DNA of 64,000 nt from Dipetalonema caudispina (lineage: Eukaryota > Nematoda > Chromadorea > Rhabditida > Onchocercidae): NCBI GenBank assembly GCA_013365325.1, contig JABVXV010000105.1, positions 124,001-188,000 of the forward strand. Reading direction: 5' to 3'. This document shows, in pieces, positions 51,601 to 64,000 of the stretch. The notes below the pieces were generated by a model. The model was given only the letters and a program-made list of their open reading frames with translations, was not told the origin of the DNA and searched no databases. Both the position numbers and the translations under genes were made by a program. Position 1 is the first letter of the stretch. Every line of letters begins with the position of its first letter.

Positions 51601-54600
51601 TGTAACGGAAGATGGGAAGGTTACGGTCAATATTTTTCAAATACATTATCTCTCAGACAGGATAGATCAATCACAAACTATTGTCCTAATATCCGGAAGC
51701 ATTTTCAAATAACCCAAAATGATTACGATGGCTTCGAGTTATCTGAAGTTCATTCCACACTTATAAATCACCATTCGATCTAAGCAGTAATCACGTATGA
51801 AATGATAACCGAAGTATCGCGAAAAGTCTGAATTGCGCATTATCGCAAGAACAATCTTTTTTTAAAAAAAAAAATAAAAAAGAGGCGAAAAGAATCATAA
51901 AGAGAATTGCTTGTAAGCAATAATCATCTATGATCGAAGTATAAAGATATGTGACAATATAGTATGGTAGAGAGAAAGGAACTTCCAATTGCATTTCAAG
52001 TAAGCTGTTTGGGTAATTTTCTTTTTGGAAGTATTCCATCTCTGCTTAAGTGCGTTATTTCTCCGCAAGGAAGCGAATTGACATAATTTCGTAGAGGGTT
52101 GCAATTTTGCTTTCCTTTTTGTCTAAATATCATCAAAATATAATTTCTATTCACCGTGATATCGCTTATACATTCTTCATCAAAATCAGTTCAAATTCTG
52201 CTTAGTATTCATATTTTCACTAATTGGTTTTCAAGATGCCTCATCTCGGATTTGTTTTATTTAAAAGGATTCTTTTGGGAAATTTTTCTTGTATCAACAA
52301 ATATGATATGGTGATGACATCTTCAAATAAGATCAAATCCTGCATTATGGCTACTGATGAAGTCACAAAGTATTTACACACATCAATTTTCCGAGATATT
52401 CCAATTCATAAATTTTATATAAATGGTAGAACAAAAAAATAAACAACAATAAATGCACTATTGAATATATGAGATCTTAAATGAAATACAATTCTATGTT
52501 TAACATCACTTCCAAAAATCAATAAAATTCGACAGCCAGGAAACTAATATGCAAGATTATTGGGAACTTGAGAAATATGCAAATTCTAAATCATGCAATG
52601 CCTCAGGACTGTTCGGCTCAGAAGCACAGTGGTCTACAAACATATGAAGTTTGGTTATATTAAGATGAAAAGTAAAGAGAATTTACATTTTCATTAAAAA
52701 AAGAAAACCGATGCCAAGGGGTCTAAACTCTCAAGAAAAAAGATACAAATAGGCTCGGTAGTTTTTATGAAGGAAACTAATAAAAAGCAGTCAGTCAGTA
52801 ATCTTAAGTCGGAAATCAGAAATGTAACCGATATCAACTCTAACAATTTCTATCCAGAAACTTTGCGAGGAAAGAAGCTATTTTATCGAGCCTATTAAAA
52901 GGGTCATTTTTTTCCCCTATTCCTACGGAATACTGTAATTTTAACTCTTCTTTTCCTCAGAATCTCTCTTGTCTCAATAAATAAAGATGAGATGATGAGA
53001 TAGTTAAAGATGAGGCTTATCTTTTCGGAACATTTGCTGCCTTAACCTTTCTTAAATCACAAAAGGTATTTGGTGATGACATGTATTAAAAATATCCATG
53101 GCATTGAAAGTGGGAAAAAGAGAAAACGAGACAGAAGGATCTTTTACTATTTTGACTAATATTATTTGTTCTTAACCTTTGAACCGGCTATCTATTTTCT
53201 GCTTTTCATGAATATCAACAGTTTCGAAAAAAACTGGGAAATATTGACTTCTCCTATTCAGTGAGTTACATTTTATTCATTCGTATATTTTAATAAATTG
53301 AAAAATTCGTGAGAAAATTTAGATGTAATTTTTTTTTCCTGGCAAATGGCTCATTTTTCAAAAATTTATCAGAATAGCAGAATGATCAATAAGTATTTAA
53401 AGTTTCCTTTCCGCCTTTCCGAAATGAAGCAGTAGTAGTTAGTCATTTTGTTAGCAAGCTTCTTCATTACCTCTTCCGCTCCTCCACCCCAACAAACGAA
53501 TGTGTTCATCTTGTTTTCCACTTCGTAGAAAAAGAAAGAGATCAGAAAATTAGGAAATTGATTAAAACATATTTTCACGCTTATGAAGTGCTTCAGATCG
53601 CATAACTTCACGTGAAAACTTTAGTAAAGGAGAAAATTTTTACCTTTTGATTAAGGGTAATAGTGGTGAACTCTTCCAAACAACAGCTATCATCATTCAT
53701 CTCTTTCATCTCTTATCATCATTCGTCTGGAATGTTCGAAAAACATTTTCAATGAAAAAATTCACTCAATTTTCGACGTCGTATTTTGGCAATGATTTTT
53801 GCTTTACATGAATCTACACATGACAAGTAGAATAGGCGAAAAGTTGTAAACACATAACAATCATAATTTTTACATAATTTTCAAAAGAACCAAAGGTCAG
53901 AGGTAGCCGTTGCTGTGTATAGGATAGGAGAACATAATATGGAAAATTGATATGAAAGCAGAAATAAATGGCAAAAAAGAGATAAGAAAATATATAGCAA
54001 GGTTGTATTTATCATAAAACCTATCGGAAATGCTGCAAAATAAAATGACCTCTCATACAGATATTTCATATTCCAGATCATTACGGATAGTGCTCAAACT
54101 GACAACATTATGCTTCCTTAACGATCCTGAAATTTTCGAATCTATCAGTCTCTTTATTACAGCACTTCAGACCCCATTTCCCTCAATGAAATAATGCAAA
54201 TCATTTAATTAATCTGCATAAATTCACTGTGTATACCTAATGATCAATTAGATGATTTAAGATTGATACACAATGCATCACTCCCAAAGAATTCTGTGGT
54301 TAAGAAATAAAAGAAATTGAAGAGAAGAATTTATATTTATTTAGATAACATACCATTCAAAACAATACATCTCAAATGGGTGTAAGAAGAAAAGTAACTG
54401 GTAAAAAACTGACAAAATTGTTTTCGGAAATAAATAAAATCCGAATTCTGTCAAAAGGAATCAAAATGAAACTAATGAATTTATTTCCATCAGTAACATA
54501 GGTCGTCAGTCCATTGAAATTTTTCATTTTTAAACAAAAAAGCGAATAAAAAAAAGTGGGAGACTCTATTTTAACATTAAACATCAAACGGAAATTCCAA

Positions 54601-54694
54601 ACTTTAATGAAAGTGAGAAATCCAAAAAGTTAAGGAAAATCTGAAGATGGAATTAACACTCAGCTACTGCAAGTTCCTTTGACTTTAACTTTCA

Positions 54695-54773
<79 letters not shown>

Positions 54774-57700
54774 ACACACAGAGAGGAAGAGAGAGGGAGA
54801 GAGTGAAAAATGCAAACGTATTGTTAAGAAACATATGTTTTGGTTGAGATGTCAGTTTGGTTAAAGAGAAAAGATATGTTGAATTGTGATGAGGGATGTT
54901 TGTTTGAAATGTTGCTTAACAGCGAGATCAACAAATCAGCTGATGCACAGCAGCGCTAGGAGAAATTGAAATTCATCAGCTTAGAATTAACCATTATTAA
55001 GCCAGCTGCTTATAATTCCAATTATTTAAAATTCTAAAGTAAGTCAATTTCTTTCTATCTTTCTCCTATTTATTTTCTAATTTGATGTTTTCATTAAAAT
55101 AAAACATTCGTACAGTGTAGAGATAAAATGGATTAATTAAAAAGTAATTGTATCGAAATAACTCTTGAAATTCCCTTTTACATCCTGAGAGAATTTCGAT
55201 TAAATTTTAAATGAAATGAATGAAAGGAGGAAAAGAGGGATGAAAAGAGATGTTCACTTCATTGCTTGTAAAAAAATGAATTGATTTCCTCCTCCTCCTC
55301 CACGAATGCTACACTAAGCTTAATGAATGGCAGCTTTAGCTAATAAAACCAACGATAACATTTTCAATTAAGATCTCTTTTCACCTCATATTTTTTAAAT
55401 TTCTGAATTAATGAAGAAGAAATGACAGAAAAAAAGTAAAAAAGTTAAATTAAGAATATGAAAAAAAAAAGAATTATCATTTAATAGTGTAAAATAAATG
55501 AAACGAAACGAAAGTTTTCAAATATAAGAGAAAATATAATTGCTAATATTATAATTAAAATATTTGGGAACTAGCAAATAGTACAAAGAGTTTTTCGCGA
55601 AATATTGAAAAAATTGAAAGATGTCAAAAAATGAGGAAGATGAAAATGTGACGTCATTTCCTTGTAAAAATTGCTCAATTGCATTACGTGTTGCTTGGTA
55701 TTATCATATCTTTCACGAGATGAAACAAATCAACATACAGAGGGACAGAGATAGAGATATTTGAAGAGATTCTCAATTGAAGTAATGTATGTTGAACGTT
55801 GTCAAATATCTAAAATCTGAGACAAGACATTATTAATTTGCCTCATCAAATAATAACTTAAGTTTCAATTAAACAAATTTGCAAGACGACAAAAAAGACT
55901 AAAATTTTTTGGATGAATTAACAAACTGATTACTTTTATAGGCCTATTGATTTGGCTGAAACTAAGCAAGGAATGAAGAAGGATATAAAAGCTAAAGAGC
56001 AAGGAAGTAATTCGTAAGCTGAAGAAATATTTTTGGATAGAGATGGTCATCATTGGATTTCTCAATTGTTGTCCTGCTCATGCCGTTCTGGTTATCGTTT
56101 AGGCATGACTCCTCACATTGGACAATCAACTTTGATCATTCAGGCCCGTTGAAGCCCTATTAACGAATACAACTATTAGATAACGGTCCTCAGTTAATAT
56201 CGCGTTTCTGGATTTCTACATATCAATGAATCATTCGAATAAGTAAACAATGGAATGGATAGAAGTGATAAACGAACTCATGCATCATCCTGTACTGTAC
56301 TATACGACAAGACATACCGATTGTTAAATTTGAATAATTAATACAGTAGACGATTATTCACGACCAAAATGGGTCCCTTCTCTCTTTCCATACAAGAAAA
56401 TTTAAATTTTTTCGAACTCCACTTTTTCTAAATATTTCTTTTTTCTTCGAAAAAAAAAAAAAAAACCTCGCTTCCTAAAAATCAATCTATAGTTCAAAAC
56501 AGTCTTTGAAATCAATTCGGAATTCAACATACAAGTATTCCACATAAATAGTCCTCAATAAATGATCTATCTAACTGCTAGCCAGGACCTGTTAGTCAAT
56601 TTCTAAAGATTATCAATCTATTTTCTTTCATAGCCTAACTTTCTTCAATTATTTAAATTATTGAAATAATTATTCAATTAATTAGGAATTACAGATTTCA
56701 AAATGTAAACCTAATCGTTTAAATTTTGAAACTGTTCGAAATCTCTGCAGTTACCGTATTTGGAACAAATTCGACAGAATTATAGAAGCTGTCAAAAAGA
56801 AACACCAGAACGTTTTGAAATAATCATTTGAAATTTCTAATATACTTCTTTGATGAATGCTAAAAAATATTGAAAAAATCTTCATACTAATAAAAAAAAA
56901 AACAACAGCAAAACATATTATCCCCATGAGATTTCTCATGAAGCCTCTTTTTCTGGTGATCAATCGCAAATATCTTTTTAAACATAGAATTTAAAAAAGG
57001 AAGCAAATTTAGAAGTGTTTATAAATGGACAAGAATTACATTTATCAACTAAGAAGTTCTATATTGATTTTGAATAATTTAATAAACCCAACTATTTAGC
57101 TGTGATGCATTCGCTAGCAGGAGAGAACATCTTAAAAATCGAAATCTTGAAAGATATAGAACATTTAACTTACCATCAGTAATGTTTTTAGATCAGCATT
57201 TTCCAACGATGAATTTATTAGCGATGAATTCATAGTTTCGGCAGTAAAGGGTGCATCTGCAAGCGCAGCTATCTGATCCAGTGACGTCAAAATCTGTAAA
57301 TTATTGTCATCAGTAAATCAAATTAATAATCCACTAATTACATAATAATTCATCTCATCAGTTTTCAAACAGCAGCCTTCAAGAACAATCAATGACTTTA
57401 TTTTCAGAAAGTATATTTGTTCGTCAGAGAATGAAAAATCTACAGTACAAAAATCAACATAACAGCAATGATCCACTGATTATATATCAGTTAAAGATGA
57501 ACAAATGAATTAAACAAGAATAAATCTGTCCGGAAAGTTAAGAATTTCTTTTGTCCTTTTGAAAAGTTTATAAGTGGTAAAATTCGAAATACAAATAGAA
57601 GTAGAAGTATAATTAGTTGGGCAAAATAGAAAAGGAAATAAAGAGTGACAAAGACAAAAATCAAAACTATTACGCTTGTTACAATCGCTTAGTTCGTTGT

Positions 57701-60700
57701 CGTTCTGCTGAATTTTCGAGATAAACTTGTCTTACTCAAAAATCTTTCCTGTAATTTTCCTCCTGGGACTTTAACATCAATTTCTATTTGTTCACTCTTA
57801 TGCAAGAGTGTGCAGTCTGTTTTATTTTCAACATTTCACCAAAGGGATTCCAGATTACAAATTTAAAATTTTCAACGGAGGACTGTATCTTCGTTACTAG
57901 CAGATTCAAAATAGTTATAACACTTTCATTAGCATATTCAATGTAGTTTGTTCTGTTCTCATCAAAACTTCTTTTTCTTTGATACTGTTAGATGTCCGAA
58001 ATAAATCTATCTATATTAATTGTTTGAGTATCTCTGTCAAATTCGAGTATGCAAAATCATGTGATGACATGTTTACTGCATCTGATATATCAAACGGTAA
58101 AGAAGAAAGCAAGAATAATAACATTTCTGAAATCAAATTTCTGGGAACCCAGCATTCTTGCGAGTCCAAAGAGTTTAAATAAAACCTAACGAAGTTAGAA
58201 ATCAAAGATCGTCGGAAATATGTTAGATTTAGAGTACAAACACATAATAAACGTTCTATCTGAAGCTAATAAAAAACAGGGAAAGTTATGTAAAATATGC
58301 ATGGCTGCTTATCATTCAAAGTAAATATAACTCTACCAATTTAAACTCACTTGTTGCGTTAGGTATTGTTTGGAAGTTAGAAATTTGTTACATTTGCGAC
58401 GATGTTGTGTATCGCAAAATTAAAATATGCATTTCTTTTTTGGTTTATAAAACAATGTACCTTTTCGACGCCGGACAAATCCTTGGGTATTGCTTGTTCC
58501 GGACCACGTCTTGTACAACCGTCAGCATCGCACGTGTCACCTCCAGGTAGCAGATCACCACTGACCACAGCATCTGAACGTACTGTAATTTCTGCAGCCG
58601 TACCTGTACCAGTTGAACAACCACACCCTTCTGCCCACTTCTTGTTGTTTACGGCCGATAATATATTGCTCTATAATGAGGCCCACCTATCAAAACACAA
58701 ATCATTCCTCCGCATTTATTGCATTACAAAATTGAATCAAATTAACTCATTGCTTATGGAGTTTTGGGAATTCCTCAACAAAACCGAACCTCGATTTCAT
58801 TATAAGACAAAGTCAAGCAGTTTAAGCAGGTTCGAAATGACTTACAGACGTCAAGTAATCCAACAGATTATCTGACAACATTCTAGCCACCTACAGCCTA
58901 TCAAAGATAATTCTTCTAAGGCATTTTCATGTTTATCATCATGAACTTTTCGGTAAAATAGGACTTGACCTTACTCAAAGGGTAGATAAAATAAAATAGA
59001 AACATTGAACTAAAACTAGTAACCAAACAGTTTATTATTTAATTACAACTTTTCCGATATAATAATTCAAGCACCAATACATTTATATGTTCTGTACATA
59101 CTTCAGTAAGTAAGCCTTAAGTACATCAATAATATCATGACGGGTTAAACGGTTTAGCAAATAATTTTACTAATGCTTCTTTTCCCTCAAAAGTTTGGCA
59201 GTTGCAACGAATTTAATATGTCAAATACGAATTCCTCAACTTCTTTTATGACTTACTTTCAACTTTCGACGTGCATTATACCTTCGAATTTGTTCCACAG
59301 TACTTTGCAAATGTCTACGAGGGGCAAAGCGACTACGTTCACGTAACCATTCATGATTTAAGGCACCTTCTGCAGATATCCTATTGTTTGGATTTACGGT
59401 GAGCAATCTGATCAGTAGATCCTTTGCTGAATCGCTAATCTGTTGCCATGTGCCACCATGATGCTGAAAATACACATTTCAAAAGAAGCATAGCTTTAAA
59501 TTTGAATAGATTTATTATAAAAAAATCTGTGTAGGAAAGAAACTTTAAGTTTCAGCAAATTAACATTTAAGTAAATTCATGATAGTGAATAGTCGTGATG
59601 AATGAAAAGAAATTTAATCTTTCTTCCTATCAAAGTAAGACTAATACATAATTTCTACTGAGATTCTGAATCTAAACATACTGAATATCTTCCTTCGGTG
59701 ATACCTTCATACACTCCCTGTCGAGCGCCAACAAATGGCAAACGACCACAAAGAAGTATATAGAGTAGTACACCAGCACTCCACATATCAGCTTTTGTGC
59801 CGTATTCCGCATCGCATACAACCTCAGGAGCCATAAAATAGGATACTCCCACACGGCCTGGAATTCTATAGTTAGAACAGCTTCTAACAGAATTTAATAA
59901 AAATTTAAACATTCAATGAACAACATATCAAAATATCTACCAGCTCGAACAGTTGCAGCTGGGGCAGGTAACTTCATAGAAACACCAAAACCGGTTAATT
60001 TCAGAGGCGCTGAATTATCTTTACTGCAAATTAGCATTAATTACTTGTAAAATCTTAAAATTATACATGTTGAAAATGGTTGTGTTATAAAAGAGATGGA
60101 TTTATAGAGAAAGTTTGAAAGAGCTAAAAGATATTGCTTTACCTTGCAAGAACAATGTTGTGTGGTCGAATATCGCGATGAATAATCCCTTGGCCATGCA
60201 TGTATTCCAAGGCTTGCATTAGTTGTCTCATATAATGACTGCAAATTTTTATCATAAAAATTTATCCTTCTATTAAAAATTACATATATAAATATAGTTA
60301 AAAACTAAAACCTCTGGATTACAATATGATATCAACCATCAACCAGACGTAAAATAGATGTGTAAAAGATTGGCAGTAACAATCATAGGAAAGGATAAAG
60401 TAATTAGTATCACTGAAATTTCCAGTATTCTCATTCTTTTAATTTTAATCCAACTAATTGTTTAATAGAATAAAACAGTTTGTTAAATATAATTCGATCT
60501 TAGTTTAACTAGTATTTCGAATAATATCCATAGTAATAAAAATATCCAATTATTCATTTTTTTTTTCCCTTCTTTTCTTGTAAAATGCTTCACCTGGCAA
60601 CGGCTTCACTATAAACAAAACCAGCACTGGCTCGTTTAACAATTTCAAAGCATATGTCATCACCATCGAGAAATTCGAAAACCATATGAACAGCTTTTTC

Positions 60701-61486
60701 ACCAGCTATCACATCTTTTAACTCACATAAAAACGGATGTTTCAGCACTGCACAGATTTCAATTTCATTGTCCACATCTGGAAATTTATTAATATTCCAC
60801 ATTTATCTAACAATTTCTGCTTGTTATTTTCCAGAAGATTGAGAATATTAAATTTCTGACTACTAATATGATTGAATTCAAGACAAATAACAATCTAAAA
60901 TAAGTAATTAAAATGATTTAGTCGAGGCAAAAGGTTAACCTGTTCGGGTCAATCCTGAAGTAACAGAATATTTTTGCAGGTCGATACTCTTCACCGAATA
61001 CAACTTCGAAGTTATGCGATGTACAGCACGATAAACTGTGCTTAATGGACCACTACAAACAAAGAAATGATAATTATTTCAAACTGAAAATTAACATTTA
61101 ACAATAATATGGATTAGTTTATTAGTACTGCTATACTTTCGTATACTCTTGACAAAATATCTTGGACTCAGTTCCCAATTCATTAATACTAATTGCTAAT
61201 AATGTTGAACTAATGAATCTTTAATCCTCTAAATTCTAAAACTTCGTCGTTTCAGACTAATTAATTACTCACAGTGGAATCATCCGATATTGATTGCTTT
61301 CTGTTATGATAACATTCAACGTTTCAGATTTTACCCGAAATTTTCAGTAAAGTTGATTGATTACAAAAAATTTTTTTGGGATACATTAAAAAAGTTAAAT
61401 TACCGTTCGATGACGTCCCCGAGTTGGTAATGATGATTGAGCAGCACCGTTTCTTCGTTCAAAGTCCATGGTTGCCTTGCATACAT
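45645..61486 (-). CDS. lin-2: CASK/LIN-2 membrane-associated guanylate kinase scaffold (21 exons)
   Basis: Scaffold at cell junctions and synapses; with LIN-7 and LIN-10 it places the EGF receptor on the basolateral membrane in C. elegans. Exons: 61486-61404, 61052-60940, 60777-60594, 60238-60143, 60023-59941, 59857-59682, 59463-59257, 58670-58461, 57293-57174, 49595-49521, 49357-49274, 49024-48881, 48602-48372, 48246-48183, 47838-47585, 47438-47255, 46992-46889, 46706-46580, 46402-46200, 46120-46040, 45824-45645; exactly 1000 residues, every phase agrees. Domains: CaMK-like kinase (about 17-290; Lys49, [11 protein letters not shown] in place of DFG), L27 pair (about 385-525), PDZ (about 580-660), SH3 (about 675-745), a FNKKKKYY hook and guanylate kinase (about 820-990; [20 protein letters not shown]). 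The end [10 protein letters not shown] is the CASK hallmark. The start is the first ATG in frame with the glycine loop (GDVIERGPLSTVY). The gene has a 7.6-kb intron between exons 9 and 10. Confidence 0.97.
50698..51120 (-). CDS. possible nested single-exon gene for a small membrane protein
   Basis: This 140-codon uninterrupted frame lies inside the long CASK intron on the same strand. The ATG is followed at once by a very hydrophobic stretch (residues 4-31, including [20 protein letters not shown]) and a Cys pair (GLCC), then a hydrophilic, mixed-composition tail with no repeats. This is what a single-pass protein with a short outer N-terminus would look like. In DNA this AT-rich, a stop-free run of this length with even composition is unusual. 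I know no homologue, and see no clear splice acceptor or promoter. It may also be an exon of a larger nested gene, or chance. Confidence 0.35.
   Translation of the reverse strand: MDSVIFQILLLLLLIGSFILFFLCILCAAVISDRGLCCKDDENSNGLLTATLLAPAPIETLLFGKISELLIQSDHNCLSLPNEATNGLRAERKGYRNAEGINMSKMELECISGSEYFGVGFSAENKLIFETGICIAYFLQ
54696..54779. repeat. interrupted CA/AC microsatellite followed by a GA-rich tract
   Basis: About 40 CA units are broken by GCATA and CGTA, with a GAGAGG-type purine tract directly after. It lies in the long CASK intron and has no coding role. Confidence 0.95.
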
Positions 61487-64000
61487 TACTTAAAACGGCC
61501 ATCCAGTGGTCCCTATCTCTGAGGACAATTAAACTTTCGGTATATCAGCAACACTCAACCAATATCGGCATATGCATAGAAATAATCACAGACGTAGTAA
61601 TTCCTCCTGATGCCAAAGCAATCTTTGATAGCAAAAACTTCTGAAAATTTGTTTAAAAAATAATACAAATAAGATAAACCCAGTGATTAGACAATGCATA
61701 AGTTTACGTTGCATAATGATAAGTCATTAAATAAAAGTTTTATAAGATAGCCATGAATAGTTTAACTTTTCAACTGATTTCACAAAGTGTCACTTTAATC
61801 ATTAGGCTTATACCATTTATAACTATATTAAAATAGTATAAAATATCATTTCAAATTTACCATGCAATTTTATCGACGAATATATATACCTAAGACTAAT
61901 TACAACACTGTTTAAAAAAGAATATCAAAAATAAAATCAAAGAAATTTAAACTATGCATACCCAAAATTAATAAAACTTAATTATTAATGCCGTTCCCTA
62001 AGGAAATATTTTTTATCTGGGATTCCATTCTTTTCAGTTCAAGAAATTATACAACCTCAAAAGAAACAAATGGACCTATTTCTGGAAAGCAAGTTGTCCT
62101 TACTTGCCCTGCCTCTGTAATGGATTACCAATACTTTTTTGACCATTTCAATAATAACATGTTTCTTTTTCTGGCTAACAACATCTGCTAGTACGTTTTA
62201 TGGATTACTTCAAAAGCAATTAATTGAATTAGTGACTGAATTGCAATTACAGCACAAATGTTGCGAATAACTGCTATCCGATTGGAGCCTTATCTGATCC
62301 CATTTTAGTTTCTCTCAATCCTTCTTGTTCTTTATGCCCTCACAGAGCTCCCATTTTCGCTTTAAATAATTAGTTTTAAATAATGAAACCAAAATCCAAT
62401 ATTTCTATATAATCGAATGCAATTATCGATTTTTGCTTCAGAAATCTCAGAAGTTACTCGAATGCTAGCATTTAAGAAAGATCGATTGTGTTTTCAAGAG
62501 CAGATTGATCTCTTTTCCGTGAATTCATCACCTTATAACATTTTGCAATACTCAATAAAATGTGCACAAAAAATAAAAAAAAAAGTCAGGAAATTCTACA
62601 AAAAACTTTGAAATGGTAGTTTCGCATTCAGTAAATAATAGCTATCGCAATGAAGTGAAATTAGATTAGCATAAGTTTTTATTCAAGGATATCTGGATTC
62701 TAAAATAGAATGATTTAAAGATTCCACATTGTTGTCTTGGCACTTTAGTCCAACTGCCCTCAACAATAAATGTAGTAATTGGTTACTTTCTGTTGTATAA
62801 ATCAGTAAAATTTAATCATCAATCAAGCAAATTCTTCTGCAATTCAATATTTTACACATAGCACAAAATATCAGCTTTACAGTGCTGTTAATTGAAATTA
62901 AATTGTCTTCACCAAAAACATTTAAATTTTCCTAATTCCTACATGCCACCTAATCAATTTTCCGATTTTATCAACCTAAATACTCTTTATTAAAATTTCA
63001 ATTTCTCCTACAGCTATTTCCGGATGATTGGAATTAGAAAAAAGTCTTATACAATTGCATCAAATTCAAAGTCAATGAATATACAAGTACAATTGCAATT
63101 TGGTCGCCAAAACATTTTATAGCGTTATCGCTAAAATAAAAGCACTTTTCCTTTCTCCTACGTGGCGGTGATCGAAATTCAGAAAAAGCTTTTAAACAAA
63201 TTTCCAATACTCTAAATAATACAACATACAGTATATACAACTGATAGATTATTCGCACATTTTCATCACAAAGGTTATCTAAAAGAATTCATTAAACTGC
63301 ACAGTATTTTTCATTTGTGATAATAATTTGATCTGTTTGAAGCAATTTTTTCAAATATTTCGAAACAAAAACGCTTGAGCTAATTAACAACGAGCGAAAG
63401 TGACTTATTTCAGATTGATTATAATATGCCAATTAGTCCAAATGTTATGAAAAGTGTTGAACTTTCAGGGATATCTGTTTCAGTCTTTCAATGATGAGTG
63501 TTAATTAATATAGTTCTTAAATTCAACAGTTACTGAAAGGGAAATACATCTTTCTCCAAAGAGTCACAATAAAAATGATTGGAATGATACATTTTCAGAA
63601 ATAAAGAATTTAAAGTAATTAAATAACCTACAAATTCCAAATAGTTTCTACAAACATTTTCAAATCTGACATTTCAACAATGCGAATAGCATGAAGGAAC
63701 ATTTTTCGATGACAACTATCGAAAGATTTTTCGCAGTAATAAGTAAAGATAGAGAAAGAAATGAGAAGAACAGAGGGTACTTGAAATTTGAAACTGTAGG
63801 AAGGATCATCTTTCAGAAATCCAATTTAATCGAATGAAGCAATAGAACATAAAAAGATCTTTAATTTTCTGATTATCCTTTCAAATAAATCTATGCCAAA
63901 AAAACCAAGCCGTAAAGCATTGATATGGACATATTTGTGTAAACTAAAAAAAAGTACTAAATAGCCTCTTTGAAAATATTTTATCTCTTCGAGCAGTTAT
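61487..64000. other. upstream region of the CASK gene
   Basis: No exon in frame with CASK or of any other gene was seen. An acceptor-like CCTCAG at 61529-61534 lies about 45 bases upstream of the CASK start codon on the minus strand and could receive a spliced leader or a 5' UTR exon. The remainder is AT-rich and probably promoter and intergenic DNA. Confidence 0.5.

Larger units (their letters stand above)
49596..57173. other. 7.6-kb intron of the CASK gene
   Basis: By phase, exon 9 (ending at 57174) joins exon 10 (starting at 49595), so all of this is intron in the model. It contains a CA microsatellite, many A- and T-rich tracts and one long open frame on the same strand at 50698-51120. 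Alternative CASK exons could be hidden here, but none was seen. Confidence 0.8.

Noticed and set aside
52224..52442. 72-codon plus-strand frame in the CASK intron, after TTTTCAAG
   Set aside because: No homology or fitting donor; composition is ordinary for this intron.
54679..54864. Frame coding for a Thr-His repeat protein
   Set aside because: It is simply the CA microsatellite read in one frame.
58402..58875. 157-codon open frame on the plus strand, the longest in the window
   Set aside because: It is the antisense shadow of CASK exon 8 (58670-58461), which is in frame and matches the linker after the kinase domain.
61404..61530. Frame reading [20 protein letters not shown], first taken for the end of a PH domain
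   Set aside because: The other frame starts [12 protein letters not shown] and continues into the CASK glycine loop with correct phase, so this is CASK exon 1.
61988..62191. 67-codon plus-strand frame considered as another bacterial fragment
   Set aside because: No recognisable motif and no support from flanking sequence.

Overview
The window looks like nuclear DNA from a filarial nematode (Onchocercidae). It is AT-rich. Genes are broken into short exons with GT-AG introns whose acceptors read TTTTCAG or TTTTTAG, and the proteins are metazoan with close nematode and vertebrate homologues. A small patch at about 12.75-13.4 kb encodes pieces of two alphaproteobacterial proteins that look like Wolbachia genes, which is what one expects in a filarial nuclear genome. 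The species cannot be told from this window. All gene models were built by hand by joining exons at splice sites and checking reading phase.

Layout. 1-3.6 kb: non-coding, one AT microsatellite. 3.6-10.5 kb, plus strand: RalGDS/RGL-type Ral exchange factor (REM, CDC25 and RA domains, 16 exons). 12.75-13.4 kb: broken Wolbachia-like fragments (biotin carboxylase subunit of propionyl-CoA carboxylase, and rpoB). 15.7-23.1 kb, plus strand: divergent SH3-SH2 cytoplasmic tyrosine kinase of about 833 residues. 23.5-25.2 kb, minus strand: CCDC25 orthologue with an apparent one-base frameshift. 27.7-31.6 kb, minus strand: RALGPS orthologue (CDC25 domain plus C-terminal PH domain, 542 residues). 32.3-33.9 kb, minus strand: glycine-rich protein built of repeated modules. 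34.8-34.9 kb: a perfect 35-bp inverted repeat. 35.6-38.9 kb, minus strand: secreted cathepsin B-like protease (395 residues, 8 exons). 41.4-44.2 kb, plus strand: Lys/Glu-rich protein with an N-terminal membrane segment (about 262 residues). 45.6-61.5 kb, minus strand: complete CASK/LIN-2 MAGUK (1000 residues, 21 exons) with a 7.6-kb intron that holds a 140-codon membrane-protein ORF on the same strand. 61.5-64 kb: upstream non-coding DNA.

How the genes relate. Several belong to Ras/Ral and receptor tyrosine kinase signalling: two Ral exchange factors from different families, a cytoplasmic tyrosine kinase, and CASK/LIN-2. In C. elegans, LIN-2 places the EGF receptor on the basolateral membrane and RGL-1 carries Ras signals to RAL-1. 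The genes lie on both strands with kilobase spacing, so this is not an operon.

The most unusual points are the inserted and rearranged Wolbachia DNA; an SH2 domain that lacks its phosphotyrosine-binding arginine and is split by a long insertion; probable GC-AG introns; a likely broken splice acceptor in RALGPS; the frameshift in CCDC25; the perfect 35-bp hairpin; and two nematode-type proteins I could not identify. I did not find a clearly new multi-gene system.
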